A program made the position numbers and the translations under genes. Under the pieces are notes generated by a model that ran no database searches, was not told where the DNA came from, and saw only the letters and a program-made list of their open reading frames with translations. From positions 5,270,001 to 5,334,000 of the forward strand of contig OY762448.1 in the NCBI GenBank assembly GCA_963665705.1: DNA of 64,000 bases, given 5' to 3'. This document shows, piece after piece, positions 17,767-26,400 of the stretch (the first letter of the stretch is position 1; every line of letters starts with the position of its first letter). Source of the stretch: Saccharicrinis sp963665705 (GTDB lineage: Bacteria > Bacteroidota > Bacteroidia > Bacteroidales > Marinilabiliaceae).

Positions 17767-18639
17767 ATGACAAAAAGAATCGTTTTTTTATCGATGTTTA
17801 CATTGCTATTGGCAATAGCTCATCAAAATATAGAAGCTCAAAAGATGAAAACAAAAGGCATATTATTAGTTTCTTTCGGTAGCAGTTATCCGGAAGCCCA
17901 GGCTGCTTTTCAAAATATTGAGGAAGAAACTTTAAAGAGTTTTCCCGACACAAAAATATATTGGGCATATACTTCCAAATTTATAAGACGTAAACTGGCC
18001 CGAAATGGTCAACATATTGACTCTCCGGCTCAGGCTTTAGCCAGAATGGTTGAAGATGGCATTACGCATATTGCTGTTCAATCGCTGCATGTTATTCCGG
18101 GAAGTGAATATCACGATTTGCAGACTACTGTTGATGCTTTTTCTGTGATTCCTAAAGGTCCGCAAAAAATTATTTTGGGTGATCCATTGTTATATAACAA
18201 TCAGGATAATTTAGAACTTGCAGAGGCATTAAAGGATATTTTTTCATCGCAACTTAATAAGCATGAAGCTTTATTATTCATGGGCCATGGAACAAGCCAT
18301 ATTAGTAACATTTACTACCCTGGTTTTGAGTATTACCTACAAAAGCAGATGCCTCAAGCCTATATGGGGACAGTAGAAGGTTATCCTGAACTAAGTGATG
18401 TGATTGAATCTTTACATAAAGAAAAAATCAAAAACGTACTTCTTGCTCCATTTATGACAGTTTGTGGCGATCATGTTCAAAATGATATGGTTGGAGACGA
18501 AAAAGAAAGCTGGAAATCAATTTTAGAAGCTGAAGGTTTTACCGTAACACCAAGTTTAAAAGGCTTGGCTGAATACGATAACATTGTTTCCATTTACATC
18601 AAACATCTAAAAAAGAGTTGGGATGAGTTGGATCAATAA
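17767..18639 (+). CDS. cbiK: sirohydrochlorin cobaltochelatase CbiK with signal peptide
   Basis: Class II chelatase that inserts cobalt into sirohydrochlorin, the first committed step of anaerobic B12 synthesis. The 290-aa product contains the CbiK pattern: LLVSFGSSYPEAQ, the histidine in FMGHGTSH, the acidic residue in VEGYPE and the histidine in CGDHVQNDM, which together form the metal site. Unusually, the first 25 residues (RIVFLSMFTLLLAIAHQNIEA) look like a cleavable signal peptide, so the enzyme should be periplasmic. Periplasmic CbiK forms are known in Desulfovibrio (CbiK-P). Its ATG lies 4 bp after the PepSY gene and its end overlaps the BtuF-like gene by 17 bp. Confidence 0.92.
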   Translation: MTKRIVFLSMFTLLLAIAHQNIEAQKMKTKGILLVSFGSSYPEAQAAFQNIEEETLKSFPDTKIYWAYTSKFIRRKLARNGQHIDSPAQALARMVEDGITHIAVQSLHVIPGSEYHDLQTTVDAFSVIPKGPQKIILGDPLLYNNQDNLELAEALKDIFSSQLNKHEALLFMGHGTSHISNIYYPGFEYYLQKQMPQAYMGTVEGYPELSDVIESLHKEKIKNVLLAPFMTVCGDHVQNDMVGDEKESWKSILEAEGFTVTPSLKGLAEYDNIVSIYIKHLKKSWDELDQ

Positions 18640-19744
18640 AACTGCCTTCTTAATGACGCTTGTTTTCTGCAGTTGTAGTTCAGGAAATAAAACAAATAAA
18701 CAAAATGCGACTTCACTTGAAAAGAAAGCTTTAGATTATGCCAAGGAATTTTCAATAGAGCAAAATGATGAAGTAAAGCAACTAACCATATATACCAGTG
18801 CTGATGATCGGGATCATAAAGAAACCTACAACCTGGTTAATGATGCTGCTTTAAAATCGAAATATGCCAACAGCATCAAAGTGCCTTGCAAAAAGATTAT
18901 TTGTCTATCCTCAACTCAATTATCGTATTTTTTTGAGTTGGATGACATTGACCATATTGCAGCCATCAACAGCAGCAGATATCTGAAGCACAAAGGCATG
19001 CGTCAGAAAGTAAAAGAAGGTGCTGTTAAAAAGATTGGTAAGGAAGGTAGTTTTAATCTTGAAGTCATTGCAGCAATTAATCCGGATGTGATTTTTGTTT
19101 CTCCATTTAAGGTTGGAGGTTTTGATGCATTAAGAAATATGGGAATTCCTTTGGTTCCGGTTGCGGCCTACAACGAAAAAACACCTCTTGGAAGAGCTGA
19201 ATGGATTAAGATGATCTCTTTATTTATTGATAAAGAGCAAAAGGCAGACTCTATTTTTAACAAAATAGAAAGTAATTATGCGCATCTAAAATCATTGACT
19301 GATACTGTGAAATACCGACCAACTGTTTTTTCTGGTAAAATGAGATCAGGAAGCTGGTATGTTCCGGGAGGAGAAAGCTTTTACGCTCACTATTTTAATG
19401 ATGCCGGTGCTGATTACATCATTAAAGATGACCATCAGGGAGCTTACCCTTTGGATTTTGAAACCATGTATAAAAAAGCTTTTGATTGCAACTATTGGCG
19501 CATTATTAATCCCGAAAAGGATGGATTTTCATTAGCTGATCTGGCAGGTCAAGATAGCAGATATAAGGATTTTAAAGCGTTTCAGAATGGCAATGTACTG
19601 TTTTGCAATATTCGTCAGAAACCCTATTACGAACAAGCCGCTGTTAAACCGGATGTTTTATTGGCAGATTACATTCATTTCTTTCATCCTGATTTATTAC
19701 CTGAGTATTCACCTGAATTTTATGAAAAACTGAATGACAAGTAA
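18623..19744 (+). CDS. btuF: ABC transporter substrate-binding lipoprotein (BtuF-like)
   Basis: A 373-aa periplasmic binding protein of the BtuF/FecB type, expected to hand corrinoid to the BtuC permease. The N-terminus is a lipoprotein signal (TAFLMTLVFCSCSS, lipid-modified Cys about residue 16 or 18). The helical-backbone fold is evident: an early CLSSTQLSYFFELDDIDHI segment, EVIAAINPDVIFVSPF and GIPLVPVAAYNEKTPLGRAEWIK, which is the usual form of these cluster-A binding proteins. It overlaps cbiK by 17 bp and btuC by 11 bp, so expression is tightly coupled. An iron-siderophore role is possible by fold, but the locus argues for corrinoid or cobalt. Confidence 0.88.
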   Translation: MSWINKTAFLMTLVFCSCSSGNKTNKQNATSLEKKALDYAKEFSIEQNDEVKQLTIYTSADDRDHKETYNLVNDAALKSKYANSIKVPCKKIICLSSTQLSYFFELDDIDHIAAINSSRYLKHKGMRQKVKEGAVKKIGKEGSFNLEVIAAINPDVIFVSPFKVGGFDALRNMGIPLVPVAAYNEKTPLGRAEWIKMISLFIDKEQKADSIFNKIESNYAHLKSLTDTVKYRPTVFSGKMRSGSWYVPGGESFYAHYFNDAGADYIIKDDHQGAYPLDFETMYKKAFDCNYWRIINPEKDGFSLADLAGQDSRYKDFKAFQNGNVLFCNIRQKPYYEQAAVKPDVLLADYIHFFHPDLLPEYSPEFYEKLNDK

Positions 19745-20771
19745 TAAGCAAACATCTCTAATTATCATTCTTTGCATTGTATTGCTTTTGGTTTTAATGA
19801 TTCTCAATTTAACATTGGGTTCTATTAATATTCCATTACACGAGTTTAAAGCAATCTTTTTAGGCTCAGATACTGCCAATAAGGTGTATTCTAACATTGT
19901 ATATAAAACACGACTACCTCAAACAATTGTGAGTATAGGTGCCGGAATGGCATTGGGTATATCAGGCTTATTAATGCAAACCTTATTTCGTAATCCTTTG
20001 GCTGGTCCATCTATACTTGGAATTTCGTCCGGTTCGAGCCTGGGAGTAGCATTTGCCATGTTATTTACTGGTAATATACTTGGATTATCTTTTACAAACA
20101 TGGGTGCATGGGGCGATTTTGGAGCTATTGTTTCTTCCTTATTGGGTGCCGCTGCAGTTATGTTTCTGATTATGTTTATCAGTAATCATATTGGAGGAAC
20201 TTTAAGTGTTTTGATCATAGGAGTTATGATCGGTTATCTTTCCAGCTCATTAGTAAGCTTGTTGAAATATTATAGTCCCGAAGAAGATGTTCACAATTAT
20301 GTAATCTGGGGTTTGGGAAGTTTTAGCAGAATGGCTCCAGCCCGTGCATGGATATTTTTTATGGTGACTGTTGTGCTTTCTTTTTCCTCTATATTTTTAA
20401 ACAAGCCATTAAACCTATTGGCCCTGGGCGACAGATATGCCGCTAACTTGGGATTAAAAATAAAAAGTGCCCGATTAGCCATTATTGCATGGTCAGGTAT
20501 ATTGGTTGCCATTGTAACCTCATTTTGCGGTCCCATCATTTTTATTGGGGTGGCCGTTCCTCATCTGGCCAAATTATTATCAAAAACATCAAACCATCTT
20601 TTGTTGGTCATCAATACCTGCCTTATTGGCGGAGCCACTACCCTACTCTGCAATTTAATGGCGCGTTTGCCGGGAGTAGAAAACGAATTACCCATAAACT
20701 CAGTCACCGCATTTATTGGTGCTCCGGTGGTTATCTGGGTGATTTGGAACAGAAGAAAAGCGAACAGATAG
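19734..20771 (+). CDS. btuC: FecCD/BtuC-type ABC transporter permease
   Basis: A 345-aa inner-membrane permease of the BtuC/FecCD family with about ten transmembrane helices. Family marks include RLPQTIVSIGAGMALGISGLLMQ (about residues 61-83, given in part), NPLAGPSILGISSGSSLG and GPIIFIGVAVPHLAKLL in the cytoplasmic coupling region that contacts the ATPase. It dimerises and pairs with the ATPase encoded next. Its start overlaps the substrate-binding gene. A 214-bp gap with repetitive DNA separates it from btuD. Confidence 0.93.
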   Translation: MTSNKQTSLIIILCIVLLLVLMILNLTLGSINIPLHEFKAIFLGSDTANKVYSNIVYKTRLPQTIVSIGAGMALGISGLLMQTLFRNPLAGPSILGISSGSSLGVAFAMLFTGNILGLSFTNMGAWGDFGAIVSSLLGAAAVMFLIMFISNHIGGTLSVLIIGVMIGYLSSSLVSLLKYYSPEEDVHNYVIWGLGSFSRMAPARAWIFFMVTVVLSFSSIFLNKPLNLLALGDRYAANLGLKIKSARLAIIAWSGILVAIVTSFCGPIIFIGVAVPHLAKLLSKTSNHLLLVINTCLIGGATTLLCNLMARLPGVENELPINSVTAFIGAPVVIWVIWNRRKANR

Positions 20772-20883
20772 GATAAGGAACAAGGAACAGGGAGTATGGA
20801 ACAAGAAAAAAGGAAGTTGCAAGAATGGTAAAGAGAAAATGACAACTGAAAAGAAGTATTTATTATACTGCCCCGCCTTCAGC

Positions 20884-20938
20884 ACTCTCCTCCTTCCAAA
20901 GGAGGAGTACCCGAGGAACGAGGGGGAGGTGGTTTTAT
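20884..20938 (+). repeat. interspersed palindromic repeat, copy A
   Basis: Begins ACTCTCCTCCTTCCAAAGG, contains the TCCTCCTTCC/GGAGGA hairpin and GTACCCGAGGAACGAGG, and ends GGGAGGTGGTTTTAT. It differs at one base from the copy at 24048-24102; a reversed relative lies at 62117-62166. The surrounding gap (20772-20985) also has a purine-rich stretch (GGAACAAGGAACAGGGAG) resembling one after cbiF at about 28450. No gene is visible in the gap. Confidence 0.85.
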
Positions 20939-20985
20939 TTTTAGAATATAATGATCAGTAAAATAGTGAGATATAACAAGAAACC

Positions 20986-22002
20986 GTGAAGCAAAGTATT
21001 TTAAATATAAATGAACTCAGCATTGGCTATAAAAGAAAGAACGGACATCTACATGTATGCGATCATTTGAATGCTGAAATTGGTTCTGGCGAGCTGATTT
21101 GTTTGCTTGGGGAAAATGGTTCCGGAAAAAGTACGTTGATTCGAACCTTATCTGGTTTTCAGCCTGCTATTTCAGGTGAAGGTACCATTTTAGGTAAAAA
21201 CCTGTTCTCCATCAAAGAGAAAGAAATGGCTTTGCTAACAGCGGTGGTTTTAACTGATCGTATTGATGTTCCCAACGCCACAGTTGAAGAGTTGGTCAGT
21301 TTGGGCCGTAGTCCCTTTACCAATTTGATGGGGCGTCTTTCTAAAAACGATAAAAAAGTAGTTGCTGAGTCTATTGAAAAATGTGGCATTAGACACAAAG
21401 CTAATGAGCAACTCAGCAACCTTAGTGATGGCGAGAAACAGAAGGTTTTTATCGCAAAAGCTTTGGCTCAGGATACACCTTTAATTATTCTGGATGAACC
21501 AACAGCCTTTTTAGATCTTCCGGCTCGTGTTGAAATCATTCAGCTTTTACGTGAAATTGCCATGACCTCATCAAAGTCTATTTTAATGTCCACTCATGAT
21601 TTGGATTTGGCCATTCAAATGGCGGATAAACTTTGGCTATTACCTAAGGGTGGTCCTCTAATCACTGGAACTCCTGAAGATTTGTTGCTTCAAAATGCTT
21701 TTGAAAAGTTATTTGTGGAACGCGGTGTTGAGTTCGATAATAAAACTGGTCTTTTTAAAGTAAAACATAAGCACGACAGAGAATTAACGGTAAAAGGACA
21801 TGGCTTTGAATATGTGCTGCTTCGCAGAGCTTTTGCTCGAAGAGGAATAAAATTAACTCAGGCTAATGATCAAAAAGATATCTGGTTGGAGATTCCTCAA
21901 AAAGGAAATGCCCATTTCAACTTGCATAAAGAAGGTAAAATGGTTGCATCAGAAACTACGGTTGAAAAAATAGTAGAACACACTTTAACCTATCTAAACT
22001 AA
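20986..22002 (+). CDS. btuD: ABC transporter ATP-binding protein (BtuD-like) with C-terminal extension
   Basis: ATPase of the corrinoid ABC importer, 338 aa. Walker A is GENGSGKST (about residues 42-50), the signature is LSNLSDGEKQKV (about 144), Walker B is PLIILDEPTAFLD, and the switch histidine is in STHDLD. The core ends near residue 255; the remaining 80 residues (from KHKHDRELTVKGHG) form an added domain not found in E. coli BtuD, predicted alpha/beta, possibly regulatory. The start is a GTG at 20986; I see no in-frame ATG that keeps the N-terminal strand. It ends 5 bp before cbiA. Confidence 0.9.
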   Translation: MKQSILNINELSIGYKRKNGHLHVCDHLNAEIGSGELICLLGENGSGKSTLIRTLSGFQPAISGEGTILGKNLFSIKEKEMALLTAVVLTDRIDVPNATVEELVSLGRSPFTNLMGRLSKNDKKVVAESIEKCGIRHKANEQLSNLSDGEKQKVFIAKALAQDTPLIILDEPTAFLDLPARVEIIQLLREIAMTSSKSILMSTHDLDLAIQMADKLWLLPKGGPLITGTPEDLLLQNAFEKLFVERGVEFDNKTGLFKVKHKHDRELTVKGHGFEYVLLRRAFARRGIKLTQANDQKDIWLEIPQKGNAHFNLHKEGKMVASETTVEKIVEHTLTYLN

Positions 22003-22007
22003 ATATC

Positions 22008-23354
22008 ATGAAGGGATTTATTATAGCAGGTACAAACAGCGGATGCGGAAAAACCACAGCCACCATAGGATTGATGGCTTTACTAAAGTCGTTAAATTAC
22101 AATATTACACCCTTTAAAACTGGTCCCGATTATATCGATCCTTTATTTCACAGTAAAGTACTGGGCGTATCATCGTACAACCTTGATAGCTTCATGCTTT
22201 CAGAATCTGCCATAAAGCATTTGTATAGAAAACATGCTGCCAATGCTGATTTATCTATTATTGAAGGCGTAATGGGCATGTACGATGGAATGGGACAAGA
22301 ATCCAGGGGAAGCACTTATGAACTAAGCCGTATTTTAGATATTCCGGTTATTCTGGTGGTGAATTGTAAAGGACTATACCAATCTGTTGCTGCTATTATT
22401 AAAGGTTTTGCCAATTATAAAGAGGATACAAAAGTACGTGGAGTCATTTTGAACCACGTTTCAAGTAAAGATCATTTTAAATTCCTCCAATCAATTATTG
22501 AAAAAGAATGTGGCATAAAATGTATCGGATACATACCCAACAATAAAGATTTTGCGCTTGAAAGTCGCCATCTGGGATTAATACAGGCGGAAGAGGTAGA
22601 CGAGTTGGATCAGAAGATTGAGTTAATAAAAGAGACTTTTAACCAGACCATCGATTTTAGAAGATTGATGAGTATTGCCGACAATAAAGAGATCAGTGAA
22701 GATTCTTTTGAAATACCAAAACTTGATCTATCGGCTTTACATATTGGTGTGGCATACGATAAGGCTTTCCGTTTTTATTATAAAGATAACCTGGAGTTGC
22801 TTAAAGAATTAGGAGCAAACTTACATTACTTCAGCCCAATTGAGGATACTCAGTTACCTGAGGAATGCAATTGCCTTTATTTGGGCGGTGGATATCCTGA
22901 AGTATTTGCCAACGAATTGTCGCAAAACAAAAGTTTGCTTAAAGAGATTAAAAAAAAGATTGATAATGGAATGCCTGCCTATGCTGAATGTGGTGGTTTA
23001 ATGTACCTGACTGAAAAGATTATTACTCAGGATCAGGATGAATATGAAATGACGGGCGTATTCAAAGCTTCGGTTCAAATGACCAAACGACTGCAACGAT
23101 TTGGTTATGCCATTGCTCAATATGAAGGTGAATCAACAGCTTGCCATGAGTTTCACCGATCTCAGATTATTCCTAATCAAACAGATGTTAATTACGAATT
23201 AAAATATCAGCTAAAAAAACCGGAGAAGGAACTGAAATGGCAATGTGGTTTGCAATATAAAAACAGCCTGGGAGCCTATGCCCACGTGCATTTTTACGCT
23301 GACTTAAAGTTTTTTGAAAAGATTACAGAATTATGGAAAAGAGCAATTATATAA
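22008..23354 (+). CDS. cbiA: cobyrinate a,c-diamide synthase
   Basis: ATP- and glutamine-dependent amidase that converts cob(II)yrinate to its a,c-diamide in the cytosol. The 448-aa product has an N-terminal P-loop of the DTBS type (GTNSGCGKTT, about residues 8-17), with TGPDYIDP typical of the family. The C-terminal class I glutaminase-like domain carries LYLGGGYPE, the nucleophile Cys in AYAECGGLMYL (about residue 329) and a terminal AYAHVHFYADL histidine. Length is normal. It lies 5 bp after btuD, and its last 22 bases overlap cbiC. Confidence 0.95.
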   Translation: MKGFIIAGTNSGCGKTTATIGLMALLKSLNYNITPFKTGPDYIDPLFHSKVLGVSSYNLDSFMLSESAIKHLYRKHAANADLSIIEGVMGMYDGMGQESRGSTYELSRILDIPVILVVNCKGLYQSVAAIIKGFANYKEDTKVRGVILNHVSSKDHFKFLQSIIEKECGIKCIGYIPNNKDFALESRHLGLIQAEEVDELDQKIELIKETFNQTIDFRRLMSIADNKEISEDSFEIPKLDLSALHIGVAYDKAFRFYYKDNLELLKELGANLHYFSPIEDTQLPEECNCLYLGGGYPEVFANELSQNKSLLKEIKKKIDNGMPAYAECGGLMYLTEKIITQDQDEYEMTGVFKASVQMTKRLQRFGYAIAQYEGESTACHEFHRSQIIPNQTDVNYELKYQLKKPEKELKWQCGLQYKNSLGAYAHVHFYADLKFFEKITELWKRAII

Positions 23355-23977
23355 ACCTTAATCCAATGGGAATTGAAAACGACAGTATGAAAATTATTTC
23401 AGCAGAACTGTCGCATTTAAATATTCCTGCAGAGTTGGATAGCATTATAAAAAGGGTGATTCATACAACAGCCGACTTTGAATACGGCCATTTATTTGAA
23501 GCACATCCTGATGCCGTTGAAAATGCTAAAAAGGCATTGTCACAATCATGCAATATTTATGCTGATACCACAATGATTACAGCTGGTGTAAGCAAACCCT
23601 CTTTATCAAAACTGGGTTGCGAAATCAATTGCTTTGTGCATCATCCTGATGTGATTGAAACAGCAAAAGAAAAAGGCATTACACGTTCAATCTGTGGCAT
23701 TGATAAAGCGTCTGAGGACGAATCCTATAAAATATTTGTGATTGGAAACGCTCCTACCGCTTTGGTTCGCATCTGCGAATTAGCTAAAGAAGGTAAAATA
23801 AAGCCTGATTTGGTAATTGGTGTTCCTGTAGGTTTTGTTGGTGCTGCTGAATCGAAACAAATGCTTAAAGAATCTGGTCTGCCATACATGATTATTCGTG
23901 GCCGTAAAGGTGGCAGCACAGTTGGTGTGGCCATTTTAAATGCTTTGTTGTACGATGTAACAAATCGTAAGATTTAA
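23333..23977 (+). CDS. cbiC: cobalt-precorrin-8 methylmutase
   Basis: Moves the C11 methyl group to C12 to give cobyrinate. The catalytic histidine lies in RVIHTTADFEYG (about residues 45-56). Other family segments are DTTMITAGVSK (about 83-93), VIGNAPTAL (about 141-149), IGVPVGFVGAAESK and the C-terminal GRKGGSTVGVAILNALL. At 214 aa it is normal length. The ATG at 23333 overlaps cbiA by 22 bp; a later ATG at 23366 (MGIEND) is an alternative that would leave a short gap. A 440-bp repeat-rich gap follows. Confidence 0.94.
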   Translation: MEKSNYINLNPMGIENDSMKIISAELSHLNIPAELDSIIKRVIHTTADFEYGHLFEAHPDAVENAKKALSQSCNIYADTTMITAGVSKPSLSKLGCEINCFVHHPDVIETAKEKGITRSICGIDKASEDESYKIFVIGNAPTALVRICELAKEGKIKPDLVIGVPVGFVGAAESKQMLKESGLPYMIIRGRKGGSTVGVAILNALLYDVTNRKI

Positions 23978-24047
23978 GGGAAAGAATCATTATCTACCAC
24001 CCCTCCTTCGGCACCCCTCCTAAAATTCAGGAGGTAAATGTGCTACG

Positions 24048-24102
24048 ACTCTCCTCCTTCCAAAGGAGGAGTACCCGAGGAACAAGGGGGAGGTGGTTTT
24101 AT
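24048..24102 (+). repeat. interspersed palindromic repeat, copy B
   Basis: Nearly identical to the copy at 20884-20938 (one G/A difference at the AACAAGG position). Just upstream (23996-24040) lies a shorter related hairpin, CACCCCTCC...GGAGG. The element belongs to a gene-free stretch between cbiC and cbiD. Confidence 0.85.
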
Positions 24103-24367
24103 AATTAAGATTGACGATGAAACTAAACGGCAAAAGGCATATTCAGACTGTAAGTCTGATACTTGTATTTATTGTTTCAGGCCTACAGCCTGAGATTTAC
24201 ATGATGACTAATTACAAGGGGCGATGCCCCTTGCTGTGGTGTTAAAGGCTTTCAGCCTTTTGATTTAGAGACGCAAAAATAAAAAAGGATAAAGGGTGTT
24301 GTACCCTGGAAACAAGGGAAAGTGGTATTCTAATTATGATTGACGATGAAACTAAACAGCAAAAGGC
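24071..24367 (+). repeat. duplicated repeat block between cbiC and cbiD
   Basis: A segment running GTACCC...AACAAGGG...TAATTA.GATTGACGATG...CAAAAGGC occurs at 24071-24138 and again, diverged, at 24301-24367, giving direct repeats about 230 bp apart. Between them are small palindromes: GACTGTAAGTC, CAGGCCTACAGCCTG, AGGGGCGATGCCCCT and AAAGGCTTTCAGCCTTT. Such short hairpins resemble REP-like elements mobilised by IS200-type (RAYT) transposases; that link is inference. No open frame or RNA gene is evident across 23978-24417. Confidence 0.75.
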
Positions 24368-24417
24368 TGAAAGCCTTTTGATTCTAGAGAATTAACATTG
24401 AAAAAGAAGTTTATTAA

Positions 24418-25527
24418 ATGATTTCTAAAGAAAAAGAACATAAAGAACTCAAAAACGGACTAACAACAGGAACCTGTGCTTCTGCTGTAGCCAAGGCTGC
24501 GGTGTACATGTTAGTCAACCAGCAAATGATTAAACATGTTGCCGTTACACTGCCTTCTGGTTCTGAGGTTATTTTAGAAATCAACGACAGCTCCATCAAT
24601 AATTGCCAGGCACAATGCGCCACCATTAAAGATGCCGGTGATGATCCGGATATAACGCATGGTGCAACTATTTGTGCTTCTGCAAAGTTTATTGATGGAA
24701 ATGATATTAAAATCATTGGAGGAAAAGGAATTGGTCGAGTTACAAAACCAGGCTTAGCCATTGAAGTCGGTCAACCAGCCATTAATCCGGTTCCCTTAAA
24801 AATGATAAAGCAGTCCATTGCAGAAGTACTTCCAAAAGGAAAAGGTGTAGCAGTTGAAATAAGCATTCCTGAAGGAGAAAAGCTGGCTAAAAAAACATTC
24901 AATCCTCAACTGGGAATTGTTGGTGGTTTATCGGTTTTAGGTACTACCGGAATTGTTAAACCAATGTCTGAAGAGGCGTTAAAAGATTCATTGGTAGTCA
25001 AGCTAAATCAAATTGAAGCCTACGGATTTAAGGAGGCCATTTTCTCTCCTGGAAATTACAGTACTTCTTTTTCAAAAGAGAATCTAAATATCAACGAAGA
25101 ATGGGGGGTGCTCACTTCCAATTACATTGGATTTATGCTGGAACAGGCCATCTTCCGAAACTTTAAAAAAGTGGTTATTGTTGGTCACTTGGGTAAACTC
25201 ATAAAAATTGCTGGAGGCATCTTTCATACCCACAGCAGAATTGCTGATGCACGCAATGAAATTATGGCTTCTCACTATTTTAAATTTAGTAAAGATGCAG
25301 AAGGCTTTGATCTGATCATGCAATCCAACACCACTGAAGAAGCCATTTCTTTTGTGAAAGATGCAGCATTCTGGAATTATCTGGCTAATACCATGAAAAA
25401 ACGAGCTGAATTATACTGTCATGGAGATCTGGAAGTAGAGATTGTATTGCTATCGCAAAAAGCAGGTTTATTGGCCACAACCAGCGAGGCTTTATCCATC
25501 ATTAACCATATTCATCATGAAAAATAA
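24418..25527 (+). CDS. cbiD: cobalt-precorrin-5B (C1)-methyltransferase
   Basis: S-adenosylmethionine-dependent methylation of C1 after ring contraction and loss of the two-carbon fragment. The N-terminus LKNGLTTGTCASAVAKAA (about residues 11-28) is the family signature; DDPDITHGATI (about 78-88) and GKGIGRVTKPGL (about 101-112) follow, and NYSTSFSKENL with GHLGKLIKIAGGIFHTHS mark the C-terminal half. At 369 aa it is full length. The last 11 bp overlap the cbiE start, so the two are translationally coupled. Confidence 0.95.
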   Translation: MISKEKEHKELKNGLTTGTCASAVAKAAVYMLVNQQMIKHVAVTLPSGSEVILEINDSSINNCQAQCATIKDAGDDPDITHGATICASAKFIDGNDIKIIGGKGIGRVTKPGLAIEVGQPAINPVPLKMIKQSIAEVLPKGKGVAVEISIPEGEKLAKKTFNPQLGIVGGLSVLGTTGIVKPMSEEALKDSLVVKLNQIEAYGFKEAIFSPGNYSTSFSKENLNINEEWGVLTSNYIGFMLEQAIFRNFKKVVIVGHLGKLIKIAGGIFHTHSRIADARNEIMASHYFKFSKDAEGFDLIMQSNTTEEAISFVKDAAFWNYLANTMKKRAELYCHGDLEVEIVLLSQKAGLLATTSEALSIINHIHHEK

Positions 25528-26149
25528 TCATAACCATATATATATCTGCGGTATTGGTCCGGGACATCCGGATTACATTTCACCAATCGTTTATAAAAAG
25601 GTGAAAAATGCCGATATCCTGATTGGAGGAAGCCGTCATCTGGAAATTTTTAGTGATTATAGAAAGGATTGTGTTGTATTTTCAGGGAGCTTATCTGCAT
25701 TAAAAGATAAGATGGAATCTTTGCAAAATAAAACTATTGTGGTACTGGTTTCCGGCGATACAGGATTTTATTCCTTACGTCGATACATTCAAAGTGCATT
25801 ACCTAATGCTGCCATTGAGTTAATCCCGGGATTAAGCTCCTATCAGTATTTATATGCAAAGGTAGGTTTAGGCTACGAAAATGCATTGAAAGCTTCGTTA
25901 CACGGTAAAGAAGTAGATTTCTTACAGGCGGTTGAAACCTATGAATCCGTTTTTCTGCTTACCGATAAAAAGCAAAACTGGAAATGGATTGCAGAACAAT
26001 TAGTAAACGCAGGTTATGGTGATTACAACTATTATATAGGTATTCACCTCTCCTACCCTGATGAAAAGATCATTTACACAAAAGCTAAAGAAGCTTTACA
26101 ACTAGATGAAGATTATGATCTTAGTTGTGTAATAATAAAAAAAGGTTAA
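25517..26149 (+). CDS. cbiE: cobalt-precorrin-7 (C5)-methyltransferase
   Basis: Tetrapyrrole-methylase-fold enzyme that methylates C5, working with the separately encoded CbiT. The 210-aa product has the GIGPGHPDYISP start motif (about residues 11-22), VLVSGDTGFYSL (about 75) and ELIPGLSSYQYL (about 101-112). I chose the ATG at 25517, inside the end of cbiD, because it gives the proper N-terminal strand; a longer frame reaches back to 25442. A 251-bp gap of purine-rich, repeat-like DNA (26150-26400) separates it from cbiT, although the two are often fused or adjacent. Confidence 0.93.
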   Translation: MKNNHNHIYICGIGPGHPDYISPIVYKKVKNADILIGGSRHLEIFSDYRKDCVVFSGSLSALKDKMESLQNKTIVVLVSGDTGFYSLRRYIQSALPNAAIELIPGLSSYQYLYAKVGLGYENALKASLHGKEVDFLQAVETYESVFLLTDKKQNWKWIAEQLVNAGYGDYNYYIGIHLSYPDEKIIYTKAKEALQLDEDYDLSCVIIKKG

Positions 26150-26400
26150 AAGGTAGAAAGGTTAAGGGTTAAAGGGTAGATAGATCATTATAAAATATAG
26201 GCATGAAGGGCCGCTATATAATAGCCCTGAGAAATAGAATTTGATGTATTGAAGATTTAAAAAATAATACAAAAACATGAAAGAAGAAGTTTTTGAGTAA
26301 AGGGTATTATAGATTATCAATTATATGGATTGATAGGTATTAATATACCAAGTTGTAAATCAACTTTTGACTTTTAACTTTCTACTTGGTACTAATAAAA

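Noticed and set aside
20489..20885. several overlapping open frames near the end of btuC
   Set aside because: Alternate-frame reading of btuC and of the repetitive spacer; none has a domain or start context.
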